NCBI GenBank assembly: GCA_963775575.1
Contig: CAVZJG010000002.1
Span: 2,356,001 to 2,420,000, forward strand
DNA length: 64,000 nucleotides
Source: Roseiarcus sp963775575
Lineage (GTDB): Bacteria; Pseudomonadota; Alphaproteobacteria; Rhizobiales; Beijerinckiaceae
Reading direction: 5' to 3'
In this document: in pieces, positions 8,806 through 17,964 of the stretch
Numbering within the stretch: the stretch's first letter is position 1
Layout: every line of letters starts with the position of its first letter
Program-made: the position numbers and the translations under genes
The notes under the pieces: model-generated
Told to the model about the DNA's origin: nothing
What the model saw: only the letters and a program-made list of their open reading frames with translations
Databases searched by the model: none

Positions 8806-9204
8806 GCGGCCGGGGAGGCCCGTCTCTCGGCGCCGCGCCGTCGCCGCCGATCGCGGGGGGCGCCCCAGCCGGGCCGGCGGGCCGCGAAGCCGAGCCGAAC
8901 TCGCGAACTCGGCGGCGGTCATCCTCGCGCGGCCGCTCGCCCGCGCCGTCGGCGGCAAGCTCCCTGGCACAACGCCGCGAACCGGCGCGCGAGCGGCAAG
9001 AAGCGGGGAGATTGACGAGAGTCAAAAACGCTCGCCCATTTTGCGTAATACCTGGATGAACGAGAATTTCGGCTCTGGCGAAGCGGAGCGACGCCGAGCG
9101 CGGCTCGTCGGCGTGAAAAGAGGCCGAACGATCGAATGGCGGGCGGCCAAAGCCGATATGGGCGGCTTTGGCGCGGCGAAGACCGGCGTCAGGAAGGAGT
9201 CGTG
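8806..9204. other. Intergenic region upstream of pckA
   Basis: About 400 bases without a convincing gene. The only structure I see is a short perfect inverted repeat TTGAC-GAGA-GTCAA at 9012-9025 followed by AAAAACG, a possible regulator site or promoter element for pckA. Reading frames here are shadows. Confidence 0.5.
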
Positions 9205-10818
9205 GTGAGGCAGACGGGGACATTCAACGCGGCCAACGGCGTGCACCGGTTCGGCTTTCACGACCTGAAAGCGGTTTACTGGAACCTGCCGGCGCCGCAG
9301 CTCTACGCCGAAGCGCTGCGCCGCGACGAGGCGCAGATCGCCGCCGGCGGCGCGCTGGTCGCCGAAACCGGCGCGCACACCGGCCGCAGCCCGAAAGACA
9401 AGTTCGTCGTTCGCGACGCTTCGACCGAAAAGACCGTCTGGTGGGACAACAATGGCGCGATCTCGCGGGACCAGTTCGACATCTTGCTCGGCGATTTTCT
9501 CGAGCACGCCAAGGGCCGCGAGTTGTTCGTGCAAGACCTCTACGCCGCCGCCGACCCGTCGGCGCGCGTCAAGGCCCGCGTCTTCACCGAGTTGGCCTGG
9601 CATTCGCTGTTCATTCGCAATCTGCTGCTCCGGCCGACGATGAGCGAACTCGACGACTTCCTGCCCGATCTGACGATCGTCGATCTGCCGTCGTTTCGCG
9701 CCGATCCGAAGCGCCATGGCTGCCGCACCGAAACCGTGATCGCCTGCGATTTTTCGCGTCGCATCGTGCTGGTCGGCGGCACCCGCTACGCCGGCGAAAT
9801 GAAGAAGTCGGTGTTCACCTATCTCAACTACGTCCTGCCCGAAGTCGGAGTGTTGCCGATGCATTGCTCCGCCAATTCCGGCGATGGCGACGACGTGGCG
9901 ATTTTCTTCGGGCTTTCCGGCACCGGCAAGACGACCTTGTCGGCCAATTCGACCCGGACCCTGATCGGCGACGACGAGCACGGCTGGGGCGGGGCGGGCG
10001 TGTTCAATTTCGAGGGCGGCTGCTACGCCAAGGCGATCAATCTGTCGCGCGAAGCCGAGCCCGAGATTTATGCGACCACGGAGCGTTTCGGCACGGTGAT
10101 GGAGAACGTGACGCTCGATCCCGTGACCTTCGCGCCCGATTTCAACGACGCCTCGAAGACCGAGAACACCCGCGTCGCCTATCCCCTCGAGTTCATCCCC
10201 CGCGCCTGCACGACCGGCCGCAGCGGCCCGCCGCGAAACATCGTCATGCTCACCTGCGACGCCTTCGGCGTGCTGCCGCCGATCGCCAAGCTCGACCCGA
10301 GCCAGGCGATGTATCACTTCCTCTCCGGCTACACGGCGAAGGTGGCGGGCACGGAAGACGGCGTCACCGAGCCGTCGGCGACGTTTTCAACTTGCTTCGG
10401 CGCGCCGTTCATGCCGCGCCACCCCTCGGTTTACGGCAATCTGCTGCGCGACCTGATCGAGCGGCACCATGTCGATTGCTGGCTGGTCAACACGGGATGG
10501 ACGGGCGGAAAGCAAGGGGTCGGGCGGCGCATGCCCATCCCGACGACGCGGCGCCTGCTGACCGCCGTGTTGAATGGGTCGCTCAATCGCGCCGGTTTCC
10601 GCACCAACCCGTATTTCGGTCTGGCGGTGCCGACTTCGGCGCCGGGGGTCGAGCCGCACATCCTCGAACCGATCAAGACCTGGGCGAGCAAGGCCGCATT
10701 CGTCGAGACGGCGACGCGTCTGGTCGCCATGTTCAGGGACAATTTCGCCAAATTCGAGCGGCACGTCGACGACGACGTGCGTAGGGCCGGACCGACGCCG
10801 ACGATGCGCGTCGCCTAG
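9205..10818 (+). CDS. pckA: Phosphoenolpyruvate carboxykinase (ATP)
   Basis: Converts oxaloacetate plus ATP to phosphoenolpyruvate and CO2, the entry step of gluconeogenesis. I chose the GTG at 9205 because AAGGAG (9194-9199) is five bases upstream; it gives 537 residues, normal for the ATP-dependent family, and a typical N-terminus (MRQTGTFNAANGVHRFGF). Visible motifs are the oxaloacetate-binding TGRSPKDKF, the kinase-1a P-loop GLSGTGKTTLS starting at residue 236, the metal site DDEHGWG, and the RxSYP-like region near NTRVAYPLEFI. An in-frame ATG at 9136 would add unconserved residues. Confidence 0.96.
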   Translation: MRQTGTFNAANGVHRFGFHDLKAVYWNLPAPQLYAEALRRDEAQIAAGGALVAETGAHTGRSPKDKFVVRDASTEKTVWWDNNGAISRDQFDILLGDFLEHAKGRELFVQDLYAAADPSARVKARVFTELAWHSLFIRNLLLRPTMSELDDFLPDLTIVDLPSFRADPKRHGCRTETVIACDFSRRIVLVGGTRYAGEMKKSVFTYLNYVLPEVGVLPMHCSANSGDGDDVAIFFGLSGTGKTTLSANSTRTLIGDDEHGWGGAGVFNFEGGCYAKAINLSREAEPEIYATTERFGTVMENVTLDPVTFAPDFNDASKTENTRVAYPLEFIPRACTTGRSGPPRNIVMLTCDAFGVLPPIAKLDPSQAMYHFLSGYTAKVAGTEDGVTEPSATFSTCFGAPFMPRHPSVYGNLLRDLIERHHVDCWLVNTGWTGGKQGVGRRMPIPTTRRLLTAVLNGSLNRAGFRTNPYFGLAVPTSAPGVEPHILEPIKTWASKAAFVETATRLVAMFRDNFAKFERHVDDDVRRAGPTPTMRVA

Positions 10819-11143
10819 AGTCGGCTCGAAACGGCGTCACGCGCCGGCAAGTCGCTTCGCTTCGGCCGCGCCGCCGCCGACGGCGAGCGCCCTGTCGAGG
10901 CCGGTCTCGGGCGCGTCTCGGACGCCGGCGTCGAGATCGCTCGGCGCCCGCCGGGTCCGGGGCGGCCCGAACCAGGCAAGCGCTTGGTTGAGGCTTGGCG
11001 GGCGCGAGCCGGCGTGCGAGCATGGAACGCGACGGGCGGCGGGCGCGCCTGCCTTTCGAGAACGTCGAAGAGGGGCGAAGCGCCGGCGCGCGCCGGTCCG
11101 TTATTTGCAGGCCGCGGCGAGAGGCGGAAGAGGTTAGGGCGCC
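10819..11143. other. Intergenic region upstream of the BMP-type ABC operon
   Basis: 325 very GC-rich bases between pckA and the ABC ATPase gene. I see no gene, riboswitch or terminator I can support; the transporter promoter presumably lies here. Confidence 0.5.
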
Positions 11144-12712
11144 ATGCTCCAAAGGACCGCGGTCGACGACGGCCCGTATTTGTCGCTGCGGGGGATCACC
11201 AAACAATTTCCCGGTTGTCTGGCCAACGACCGCGTCGATCTGACCGTCGCGCGCCATGAAATCCATGCGCTGCTGGGGGAAAACGGCGCCGGCAAGAGCA
11301 CGCTGGTCAAGATCATCTATGGCGTCGTGCGGCCCGACGCCGGCGAGATCGTCTGGCGCGGCAAGCCCGTGGCGATGCAGAGCCCCGCCCATGCGCGCCG
11401 GCTCGGCATCGGCATGGTGTTTCAGCATTTCTCGCTGTTCGAGTCGCTCACCGTCGCCGAGAACGTCGCCCTCGGCATGAACGATCGCGAGGCCCGCGCC
11501 AACTTGCGCGAGCGGATCGCCGAGATTTCGCAGAAATACGGCTTGCCGCTGAGCCCGGACCAGACGGTGCACGATCTCTCGGTCGGCGAGCGCCAGCGCA
11601 TCGAAATCGTGCGCTGTCTGTTGCAGAATCCGCGCCTGTTGATCATGGACGAGCCGACCTCGGTGCTGACGCCGCAGGAAGTCGAGAAGCTGTTCGAGAC
11701 TTTGCGACGGCTGGCGTCCGAGGGCTGCTCGATCCTCTACATCTCCCACAAGCTCGACGAGATTCGCGCGCTGTGCGACGCGGCGACCATCATGCGCCTC
11801 GGCCGGGTGGTCGCCCATTGCGTCCCCAGCGAAAAGAGCGCGAAAGAATTGGCCGAACTGATGATCAACGCGCAACTGGACCCGCCCTCGCGCCGCCGGC
11901 GGATCCGCGCCGAGGGCGTGAAGCCCAGGCTCGTGGTCGACAATCTCAGCGTCAAGTCGCCCCATCCGTTCGGTGCCGATCTCAAAGAGGTCGGCTTCGC
12001 CGTCTCGCCCGGCGAAATCCTGGGCGTCGCCGGCATCGCCGGCAACGGCCAGACCGAGTTGATGGACGCTCTGACCGGCGAGATTCCCACCGATTCGCCC
12101 GAAACGATTGTGCTCAAGGGCGTCGCCGTCGGTCGCTCGGGGCCGCAACGGCGGCGCAGCCTCGGCGCCTGTTTCGTTCCCGAAGAGCGCAACGGGCACG
12201 GCGCGGTCGGGACGATGACCTTGAGCGAAAACGCGTTCCTCACCGCCCGCGCGCGCCGCTCGCTGGCCCGGTTCGGCTTCGTCAATCAGGCGCGCAGCGT
12301 CGATTTCGCCAGGGAGATCATCCGCCGCTTCGACGTTCGCTCGACCGGTCCGAAAGCGCAGGCGCGCGCGCTGTCGGGCGGCAATCTGCAGAAGTTCCTG
12401 GTCGGACGCGAAGTGACGCAGTCGCCGGGGGCGCTCATCGTCAACCAGCCGACCTGGGGCGTCGACGCCGGCGCGGCGGCGGCGATCCATCGCGCGCTGG
12501 CGGATCTGGCGGAAAAGGGCGCGGCGGTGGTGATCATCTCTCAAGATCTGGACGAGATCTTTCTGGTCTGCGACCGCGTCGCCGTGATCGCCGGCGGTCG
12601 TTTGTCGTCGCCGATCCCGGTCGAGGAGGCGACGATCGAGCAGATCGGCCTGGTCATGGGCGGCGCGGCGGCGAAGGACTTGGACGGCGCGGCCGCCGAG
12701 CGGCAGGGTTGA
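11144..12712 (+). CDS. ABC transporter ATPase, nucleoside/BMP-type importer
   Basis: A 522-residue tandem ATPase energising uptake of a nucleoside or purine-like solute. The first nucleotide-binding domain has Walker A GENGAGKST (about 45-53), Q-loop FQHFSLF, signature LSVGERQR and Walker B LLIMDEPTS. The second has a degenerate Walker A (GIAGNGQTEL), the signature LSGGNLQK and a degenerate Walker B (ALIVNQPTWGVD) in which the usual Asp-Glu is Asn-Gln; such asymmetry is common in this family. Four bases separate it from the first permease gene. Order ATPase-permease-permease-binding protein matches the YufNOPQ/NupABC/RnsABCD class. Confidence 0.92.
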   Translation: MLQRTAVDDGPYLSLRGITKQFPGCLANDRVDLTVARHEIHALLGENGAGKSTLVKIIYGVVRPDAGEIVWRGKPVAMQSPAHARRLGIGMVFQHFSLFESLTVAENVALGMNDREARANLRERIAEISQKYGLPLSPDQTVHDLSVGERQRIEIVRCLLQNPRLLIMDEPTSVLTPQEVEKLFETLRRLASEGCSILYISHKLDEIRALCDAATIMRLGRVVAHCVPSEKSAKELAELMINAQLDPPSRRRRIRAEGVKPRLVVDNLSVKSPHPFGADLKEVGFAVSPGEILGVAGIAGNGQTELMDALTGEIPTDSPETIVLKGVAVGRSGPQRRRSLGACFVPEERNGHGAVGTMTLSENAFLTARARRSLARFGFVNQARSVDFAREIIRRFDVRSTGPKAQARALSGGNLQKFLVGREVTQSPGALIVNQPTWGVDAGAAAAIHRALADLAEKGAAVVIISQDLDEIFLVCDRVAVIAGGRLSSPIPVEEATIEQIGLVMGGAAAKDLDGAAAERQG

Positions 12713-12716
12713 GCGG

Positions 12717-13799
12717 ATGAGGTTCGAACCGCGCGGCAAAGTCTCGACTTTCTGGACCTACGCCTCGCCGGCGCTGGCGATCGGGCTGACGATCTTGGGC
12801 TCCGGCGTCGTATTCTGGGCGCTCGGGCAGGCGCCGGGCCCGGCGGTCTATACCTTCCTCGTCGCGCCGCTGGTCCAGGCTGGCGGCCTCTCCGCGCTCG
12901 CGGTCAAGGCGGCGCCGCTGATCATGATGGGGGCAGGCCTGGCGCTGTGCTATCGCGCCTCGGTGTGGAACATCGGCGCGGAGGGCCAGTTCACCCTCGG
13001 CGCGATCTTCGCCGGCGGCTTCGCGCTGGCCTTTCCCGACCTGCCGGGCCCGCTGCTCTATCCCGGAACTCTGGTGGCGGGCGTGATCGGCGGCGCCGCG
13101 GCGGCGGCGATCGTGGCGTTCCTAAAGAGCGAACTGAACGTCAACGAAATCCTCTCCAGCCTGATGCTGACCTATGTCGCGCAGTACCTGCTGATCTATC
13201 TCGTCACCGGCCCCTGGAGGGACCCGAAGGGCCTCGGCTTTCCCCAGACCGCGCTATTTTCCGACGGCGCGACGACGCCGATCGTCGTCGAGGGCACGGG
13301 CGTGCATCTGGGCTGCGTCGCGGCGTTGATCGTGGCGATCGCGACGTGGGCGCTGCTGTCGAAATCCGTTCTCGGTTTTCAGCTTCGGGTCGTCGGCGAA
13401 GCGCCGCGCGCGGCGCGATTCGCCGGCTTCAGCGAACGCCGGCTGATCTGGGTCGCGCTGCTGGCGAGCGGCGGCATGGCGGGTCTGGCCGGCATGTTCG
13501 AGGTCACCGGCCCGATCGGCCAGCTCACCGCCGACATTTCGCCCGGATACGGCTTCACCGCGATCATCGTCGCCTTCCTCGGCCGGCTGCATCCGATCGG
13601 GGCGATCTTCGCCGGATTGCTGCTGGCGCTCTCTTATCTCGGCGGCGACGCGGCGCAGATCGACCTCGGCCTGCCCAATGCCGTCACCAGCATTTTCCAG
13701 GGCATCTTGCTGTTCTTCCTGCTCGCTTGCGACATTCTGATTCTTTTCCGCGTCCGGGTCGGCAGGCCGCGAGGCAAGCCCGTCGGAGCCGCCCCATGA
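12717..13799 (+). CDS. ABC transporter permease, nucleoside/BMP-type
   Basis: A 360-residue inner-membrane permease of the BPD_transp_2 (branched-chain amino acid/sugar) superfamily, with about eight hydrophobic segments and the family hallmark NIGAEGQFTLGAI near residues 90-102 that follows LALCYRASVWN. The C-terminus carries a short basic tail (RVRVGRPRGKPVG). It pairs with the next permease to form the translocation channel; stop and next start overlap as ATGA at 13796-13799, showing translational coupling. Confidence 0.92.
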   Translation: MRFEPRGKVSTFWTYASPALAIGLTILGSGVVFWALGQAPGPAVYTFLVAPLVQAGGLSALAVKAAPLIMMGAGLALCYRASVWNIGAEGQFTLGAIFAGGFALAFPDLPGPLLYPGTLVAGVIGGAAAAAIVAFLKSELNVNEILSSLMLTYVAQYLLIYLVTGPWRDPKGLGFPQTALFSDGATTPIVVEGTGVHLGCVAALIVAIATWALLSKSVLGFQLRVVGEAPRAARFAGFSERRLIWVALLASGGMAGLAGMFEVTGPIGQLTADISPGYGFTAIIVAFLGRLHPIGAIFAGLLLALSYLGGDAAQIDLGLPNAVTSIFQGILLFFLLACDILILFRVRVGRPRGKPVGAAP

Positions 13800-14719
13800 T
13801 CTTTTTCCTCACCAGCTTCTTCGTCAGCGTGACGGCCGCCTCGACGCCGCTGCTGCTCGCGGCCACCGGCGAGTTGGTCGCCGAGCGCTCCGGCGTGCTC
13901 AACCTCGGCGTCGAAGGCATGATGCTGGTGGGCGCGGTCGCCGGCTTCGTCGTCGGGCGCCTCACCGGCAGCGCTGCGCTCGGCGTGGCGGCGGCGGCCG
14001 CTGGCGGCGCGGCGCTGTCGGCGATCTTCGCCTTCCTGACGTTGACGCTGCTGAGCAATCAGACCGCCGCTGGCCTCGCCCTGACGATTTTCGGCCGCGG
14101 CTTCAGTTCTCTGCTGGGCGCCGGCTATGTCGGCGTCAAGGGGCCGGAGCTCGCCAAACTCGACGCGTCGGGCCTGTCGCAGATCCCCTTCTTCGGCCCG
14201 GTGCTGTTCGGCCAGGACGCGCTGGTCTACGCCTCCTTCGCGATCCTGGCCGGCGTCGCCTGGTTTCTCTATCGCACCCATGCCGGGCTGGTGCTGCGCG
14301 CGGTCGGCGATTCCCATGACGCCGCTCACGCCATCGGCTATCCCGTCAACGCGATTCGCCTCGGGGCGACGCTGTTCGGCGGCGCGATGGCCGGGCTCGG
14401 CGGCGGCTACATGTCGCTCTCCTACAGCCCGATGTGGGCGGAAAACATGACCGCGGGGCGCGGCTGGATCGCGCTGGCGCTCGTCGTGTTCGCGACTTGG
14501 CGGCCGGCGTGGCTGCTCGCCGGCGCCTATCTCTTCGGCGCGATCATGTATCTCTCGCTCTATGTCCAGGGCCTGGGCGTCGCGATCCCGTCGCCATTCA
14601 TTTCGGCCTTGCCCTACATCGTCACGGTGGCGGTGCTGGCGTTCATCTCGCGCGATCGTCGCCGCATTCGCCTCAATCAGCCGGCCTGCCTCGGCAAGCC
14701 GTTCTACGCGGGCGCCTGA
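13796..14719 (+). CDS. ABC transporter permease, nucleoside/BMP-type (second subunit)
   Basis: A 307-residue partner permease. The ATG at 13796 overlaps the previous stop, and the protein begins with a hydrophobic segment (MIFFLTSFFVSVTAAS). The hallmark GVLNLGVEGMMLVGA (about residues 32-46) identifies the YufQ/NupC-like subunit. Roughly eight membrane segments follow, with the conserved GVAIPSPFISALPYIVTV block near the end, as in guanosine/purine nucleoside permeases. Confidence 0.92.
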   Translation: MIFFLTSFFVSVTAASTPLLLAATGELVAERSGVLNLGVEGMMLVGAVAGFVVGRLTGSAALGVAAAAAGGAALSAIFAFLTLTLLSNQTAAGLALTIFGRGFSSLLGAGYVGVKGPELAKLDASGLSQIPFFGPVLFGQDALVYASFAILAGVAWFLYRTHAGLVLRAVGDSHDAAHAIGYPVNAIRLGATLFGGAMAGLGGGYMSLSYSPMWAENMTAGRGWIALALVVFATWRPAWLLAGAYLFGAIMYLSLYVQGLGVAIPSPFISALPYIVTVAVLAFISRDRRRIRLNQPACLGKPFYAGA

Positions 14720-14953
14720 TCGGGGCGAGGAGAGCGTCTTTCGAGCGCCGCCTAGCCAAGGGACGCCGGCGCGAAAACGCGGGACACGCCGCGCCGCTTC
14801 GACGCCGCAGGCGCCTCGGCCTCGGCCTTGCCTGCCCATGCGGGAGGCAGGTTTGGCGGGGGCGGTGGATTACTGATCGAATGGGTTTGACGGCGATAGG
14901 CAATCGCGCGGCGCCGATGTAGTCATCTCGGATCGGAAGACAGGAGAAATGCG

Positions 14954-16036
14954 ATGGATCGTCGGACATTCAACAAACTTCTGGGAACCGGGCTGGTCGC
15001 CGCGGCGACGCCGCTGGGCTCGAGCGTCCTTCGCGCCGCCGAACCCCTCAAGGTGGGGTTCGTCTATGTCGGCCCGGTGGGAGATTTCGGTTGGTCCTAT
15101 CAGCACAACGTCGCCCGCAAGGAGGTGGAGGAGCATTTCGGCGGCGCGGTCAAGACCGCCTACGTCGAAAGCGTTCCGGAGGGGCCGGACTCGGAGCACG
15201 TATTCTCCGACCTCGCCGCCAAGGGCGCCGGGCTGATCTTCGCCACCTCGTTCGGCTACATGAACTACACGCTCAACGCGGCGAAGAAGTTCCCGGCGGT
15301 CAAGTTCGAGCATTGCACCGGCTACAAGCGCGCCGCCAACGTCGCGACCTACAACATCCGCTTCTACCAAGGGCGCTTCGTCCAGGGCGTCATCGCGGGC
15401 AAGTTGAGCAAGACCGGGGTCGCCGGCTATGTCGGTTCGGTGGCGATACCGGAAGTCGTCGAGGGCATGAACGCGTTCGCGCTGGGCATGCGCAGCATCA
15501 ATCCCGCGGCGAAATTGAAGTTCATCCTGATCAATTCCTGGTACGATCCCGGCAAGGAGGGCGACGCCGCCAAGGCGCTGATCGACCAGGGCTGCGACGT
15601 CATCACCCAGCACACCGACTCGCCGGCGCCGTTGCAGGTCGCCGAAAGCCGCGGCGTCCCGGCGTTCGGCGAAGCGACCGACATGGCCAAGTTTGCGCCG
15701 CACTCTCAGCTCTCGGCCAGCGTCAACGTGTGGGGGCCCTATTGCATCAAGCGCGTCCAGGCCGTGCTCGACGGCTCCTGGGCGAGCGGCGACGTCTGGG
15801 GCGGCTTCGGCGAGGGCATGTTGAAGATGGCGCCGTTCGCCAACATGCCCGACGACGTGAAGGCGCTGGCCCAGCAGACGGTGGACGACATCGCTTCGGG
15901 CAAGCAGAAGATCTTCGTCGGCCCGCTCAAGGACCAGAGCGGCGCGGAGAAGCTGCCCGCCGGCCAGGTGATGGACGACGGCGCGCTCGCTGGACTGCAG
16001 TGGCTGGTCGAGGGCGTCGAGGGCAAGCTGAGCTGA
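14954..16036 (+). CDS. BMP family substrate-binding protein of the ABC importer
   Basis: A 360-residue periplasmic binding protein of the basic membrane protein (BMP/PnrA/Med) family. The N-terminus has a twin-arginine-type signal (DRRTFNKLLGTG) with cleavage probably after SVLRAA. Family motifs are KVGFVYVGPVGDFGWSYQHN, the LIFATSFGYM block and GYVGSVAIPEVVEGMNAF. Known members bind purine nucleosides, but some alphaproteobacterial homologues bind other ligands, so the substrate is inferred. A ribosome site (GACAGGAGAAATGCG) precedes it, and 234 bp separates it from the permeases, so it may also have its own promoter to give more protein. Confidence 0.92.
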   Translation: MDRRTFNKLLGTGLVAAATPLGSSVLRAAEPLKVGFVYVGPVGDFGWSYQHNVARKEVEEHFGGAVKTAYVESVPEGPDSEHVFSDLAAKGAGLIFATSFGYMNYTLNAAKKFPAVKFEHCTGYKRAANVATYNIRFYQGRFVQGVIAGKLSKTGVAGYVGSVAIPEVVEGMNAFALGMRSINPAAKLKFILINSWYDPGKEGDAAKALIDQGCDVITQHTDSPAPLQVAESRGVPAFGEATDMAKFAPHSQLSASVNVWGPYCIKRVQAVLDGSWASGDVWGGFGEGMLKMAPFANMPDDVKALAQQTVDDIASGKQKIFVGPLKDQSGAEKLPAGQVMDDGALAGLQWLVEGVEGKLS

Positions 16037-16050
16037 AATCGCAGACGCGG

Positions 16051-16077
16051 CCCCTTCCCCCCTGGCGGGGGAAGGGG
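16051..16077 (+). terminator. Strong hairpin after the BMP-type ABC operon
   Basis: CCCCTTCCCCC and GGGGGAAGGGG form perfect 11-bp arms around CTGGC, 15 bp after the stop of the binding-protein gene. There is no long T tract, so it may be a stabiliser or REP-like unit rather than a classical terminator. Confidence 0.5.
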
Positions 16078-16328
16078 TTCGCGCCGGTTCGGTCTGGCTG
16101 ACGCGAGACGCGGGCGCGGCTAGCGGCCGCGCCGACGGACCCGTTGGGGCGTTTGCTCGATTCGGCGAAAGGCGGCGTTAACGCCTTGCGAGGGATGATC
16201 GGTCGCGAAGCGGGCGACTCCGCGATCGCGAACGCGGAGAATTCGCCGCCGCGCGGCGTGTCGCCTCGCGCGGGCGCCCGCGATTTCGCCGGGCCGATCG
16301 GCGCGCGGAGGCGATGGAAAGACCATCG

Positions 16329-16910
16329 ATGAGCATGGCGTTGAAGAGTTCCCTGTTCGACGAGCCCGCCGCCGCCGCGGCCGAAGCGGCGCCGAAGAAA
16401 TTCAAGTTCGCCGCCACCTTCGTCATCGATCTTGCGATCTCGCTGGTCTATGTCGCCGCCGTCGTTCCGCTGTGGGCGGGAGAAATGGACCGCGGCCTCG
16501 TCCTCGCGCCGGCCTTTCTCATCGGCGTGGCGCTCCTCGTCTGCTACGCCGGCAAGGTCCTGGTCATCGCCTATCTCGCCCGGGCCGGCGGCGACGCGCG
16601 CACCTACGTCAAGTCGTCGGCGCTGGTCGTCGACGGGCCGTACGCATGGTCGCGCAACCCGACTTATTTGCTGGCCATGATCCAATTTCTGCTGTGGACG
16701 GCGCTGGCGTTCTATGTCCAGGCTTTCGCGCCGTGGCGCCCGTTGACGCTCGCGGCGGCGGTCCTGCTTCCTGCGCTGTTCTTTTTCGTCAACGATCGCG
16801 TCATCATGCCGACCGAGGAGGCGATGCTGAGGCGTCTCCATCCGGAAGAATTCGACGCCTACGCCAGCCAAGTTCGCCGCTGGATCGGGCGCAAGAGCGC
16901 CGCGCGCTGA
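16329..16910 (+). CDS. Isoprenylcysteine carboxyl methyltransferase-like membrane protein
   Basis: A membrane protein of about 193 residues from the ICMT/PEMT-like methyltransferase superfamily. After an Ala-rich N-terminus come four or five hydrophobic segments; the diagnostic block is VVDGPYAWSRNPTYLLAM (about residues 102-119), where family members bind S-adenosylmethionine, and the C-terminal EEAMLRRLHPEEFDAYASQVRRWI matches the usual E-x2-L...F-x-Y ending. The acceptor substrate is unknown; in bacteria such proteins methylate diverse small molecules or lipids. Starts at 16314, 16329 or 16335 are all possible. It stands alone between convergent and divergent neighbours. Confidence 0.8.
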   Translation: MSMALKSSLFDEPAAAAAEAAPKKFKFAATFVIDLAISLVYVAAVVPLWAGEMDRGLVLAPAFLIGVALLVCYAGKVLVIAYLARAGGDARTYVKSSALVVDGPYAWSRNPTYLLAMIQFLLWTALAFYVQAFAPWRPLTLAAAVLLPALFFFVNDRVIMPTEEAMLRRLHPEEFDAYASQVRRWIGRKSAAR

Positions 16911-16929
16911 CCGCGGCGCAAAGCAGACT

Positions 16930-17382
16930 TCAGCCGGCCCAGCGGGCGGCGACGTCCTTGGCGATGCGCGCGGCTTCGTCGAGAAAGCGCGCGACGATCT
17001 CGCGCGCCGCCGGCGTGCAGGCGCGGTAGGTCAGCTCGTAATCGCGCAAGCCGCGGTTGAAGGCTCCGGCGAGCGTCTCCTTGCGCGTCGGCGTCGTCCC
17101 CTCGGTGTCCATGAGATTGGCGAACTCGGCGCGGAACGTCGCGCCGTCGCCCGCGCCGCAGAGATCGCGCAGGTAGGAGAGCGCGCCGATGATTTCGGCC
17201 AGACGCAACAATTGCGGCTCGTAAGGCGGCGGCGGCTCGACCGCCGGCGGGGCCGGCTGCGCGACGGGCGCAGCGGGCGTCGCCGTCGCCGCGGGCGCGG
17301 CGGGCGGCGTCTGCGCGGCGAGCGGGGTCGCGGCGAACGCCAAAGCGGCCAAGGCGAGGGCCAGGCGCGCGCCCGGCCTCAC
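16930..17382 (-). CDS. TIGR02301-family exported protein
   Basis: A 150-residue protein with an N-terminal signal peptide (LALALAALAFAATPLAAQ), a Pro/Ala-rich linker to about residue 55, and a conserved domain containing LAEIIGALSYLRDLCGAG, FNRGLRDYELTYRACTPAAREI. This matches the alphaproteobacterial family TIGR02301, of unknown function, probably periplasmic. Two cysteines (in LCGAG and RACTP) are conserved and could form a disulfide. Its start overlaps the stop of the NUDIX gene by four bases (17379-17382), a linkage commonly seen in Hyphomicrobiales. Confidence 0.85.
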   Translation of the reverse strand: MRPGARLALALAALAFAATPLAAQTPPAAPAATATPAAPVAQPAPPAVEPPPPYEPQLLRLAEIIGALSYLRDLCGAGDGATFRAEFANLMDTEGTTPTRKETLAGAFNRGLRDYELTYRACTPAAREIVARFLDEAARIAKDVAARWAG

Positions 17383-17816
17383 GGCAGGCTCCTTTCCAGG
17401 CGAGCGGCCTTCTCGACGATATCAGGCAGTTCCGGCGTCGTTGGCCAGCGCGCGACTTCTTCCGGGTCGATCCAGGCGACGGCGTCGGCCTCAGCGCTCG
17501 CGCGCGCCTCGCCGCCCCGCCAGCGCGCGACGAACGCGGCGATCACGTAGTGCTCGCGAACTCTCGCGCCGTCGAAATGGATCGCCTCGACGTGATCGAC
17601 GAAGGCGACAATCTCCGCGGCGACGCCGACCTCCTCGGCGAGTTCGCGCAAGGCGGCCGCGCGCAACGTCTCCCCGACTTCCACGCCGCCGCCGGGCAGC
17701 GAATAGAAGCCGGCGAGCGGCGCGCGCGCACGACGCGCGACGAGAACCCGCCCGCCGCGGAACACCGCGACCGAGGCCGCCAGAATCGGCCGCGGCGGAT
17801 AGAGCGTTTCACCCAC
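17379..17816 (-). CDS. NUDIX hydrolase
   Basis: A 145-residue NUDIX enzyme with a complete NUDIX box at residues 43-65 (G-x5-E-x7-REL-x-EE-x-G-V; Arg57, Glu58, Glu61, Glu62 bind metal). It hydrolyses nucleoside diphosphate derivatives; the substrate is not predictable, though ADP-ribose or oxidised nucleotides are common for members of this size. The start at 17816 gives the usual MGETLYPPRPILAASVAVFR beginning. It is translationally coupled to the downstream TIGR02301 gene. Confidence 0.9.
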   Translation of the reverse strand: MGETLYPPRPILAASVAVFRGGRVLVARRARAPLAGFYSLPGGGVEVGETLRAAALRELAEEVGVAAEIVAFVDHVEAIHFDGARVREHYVIAAFVARWRGGEARASAEADAVAWIDPEEVARWPTTPELPDIVEKAARLERSLP

Positions 17817-17964
17817 GCGCGCCCTCGCCCGTGCTGGCCGTTGTCGATCGGCGGTTCGGCGTCGCGCCGCGGGGCGCGCGGGAAGTCGGTCGAGGCGTCA
17901 TTTCTCCGTTCGCTCGCAAGGGCGCGGATCAGGGGTTAGCACATTCGCCTCGCGCCGGCGCGCC

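Noticed and set aside
10819..11143. Purine riboswitch before the nucleoside ABC operon
   Set aside because: I could not find the conserved purine aptamer core or a terminator/antiterminator pair.
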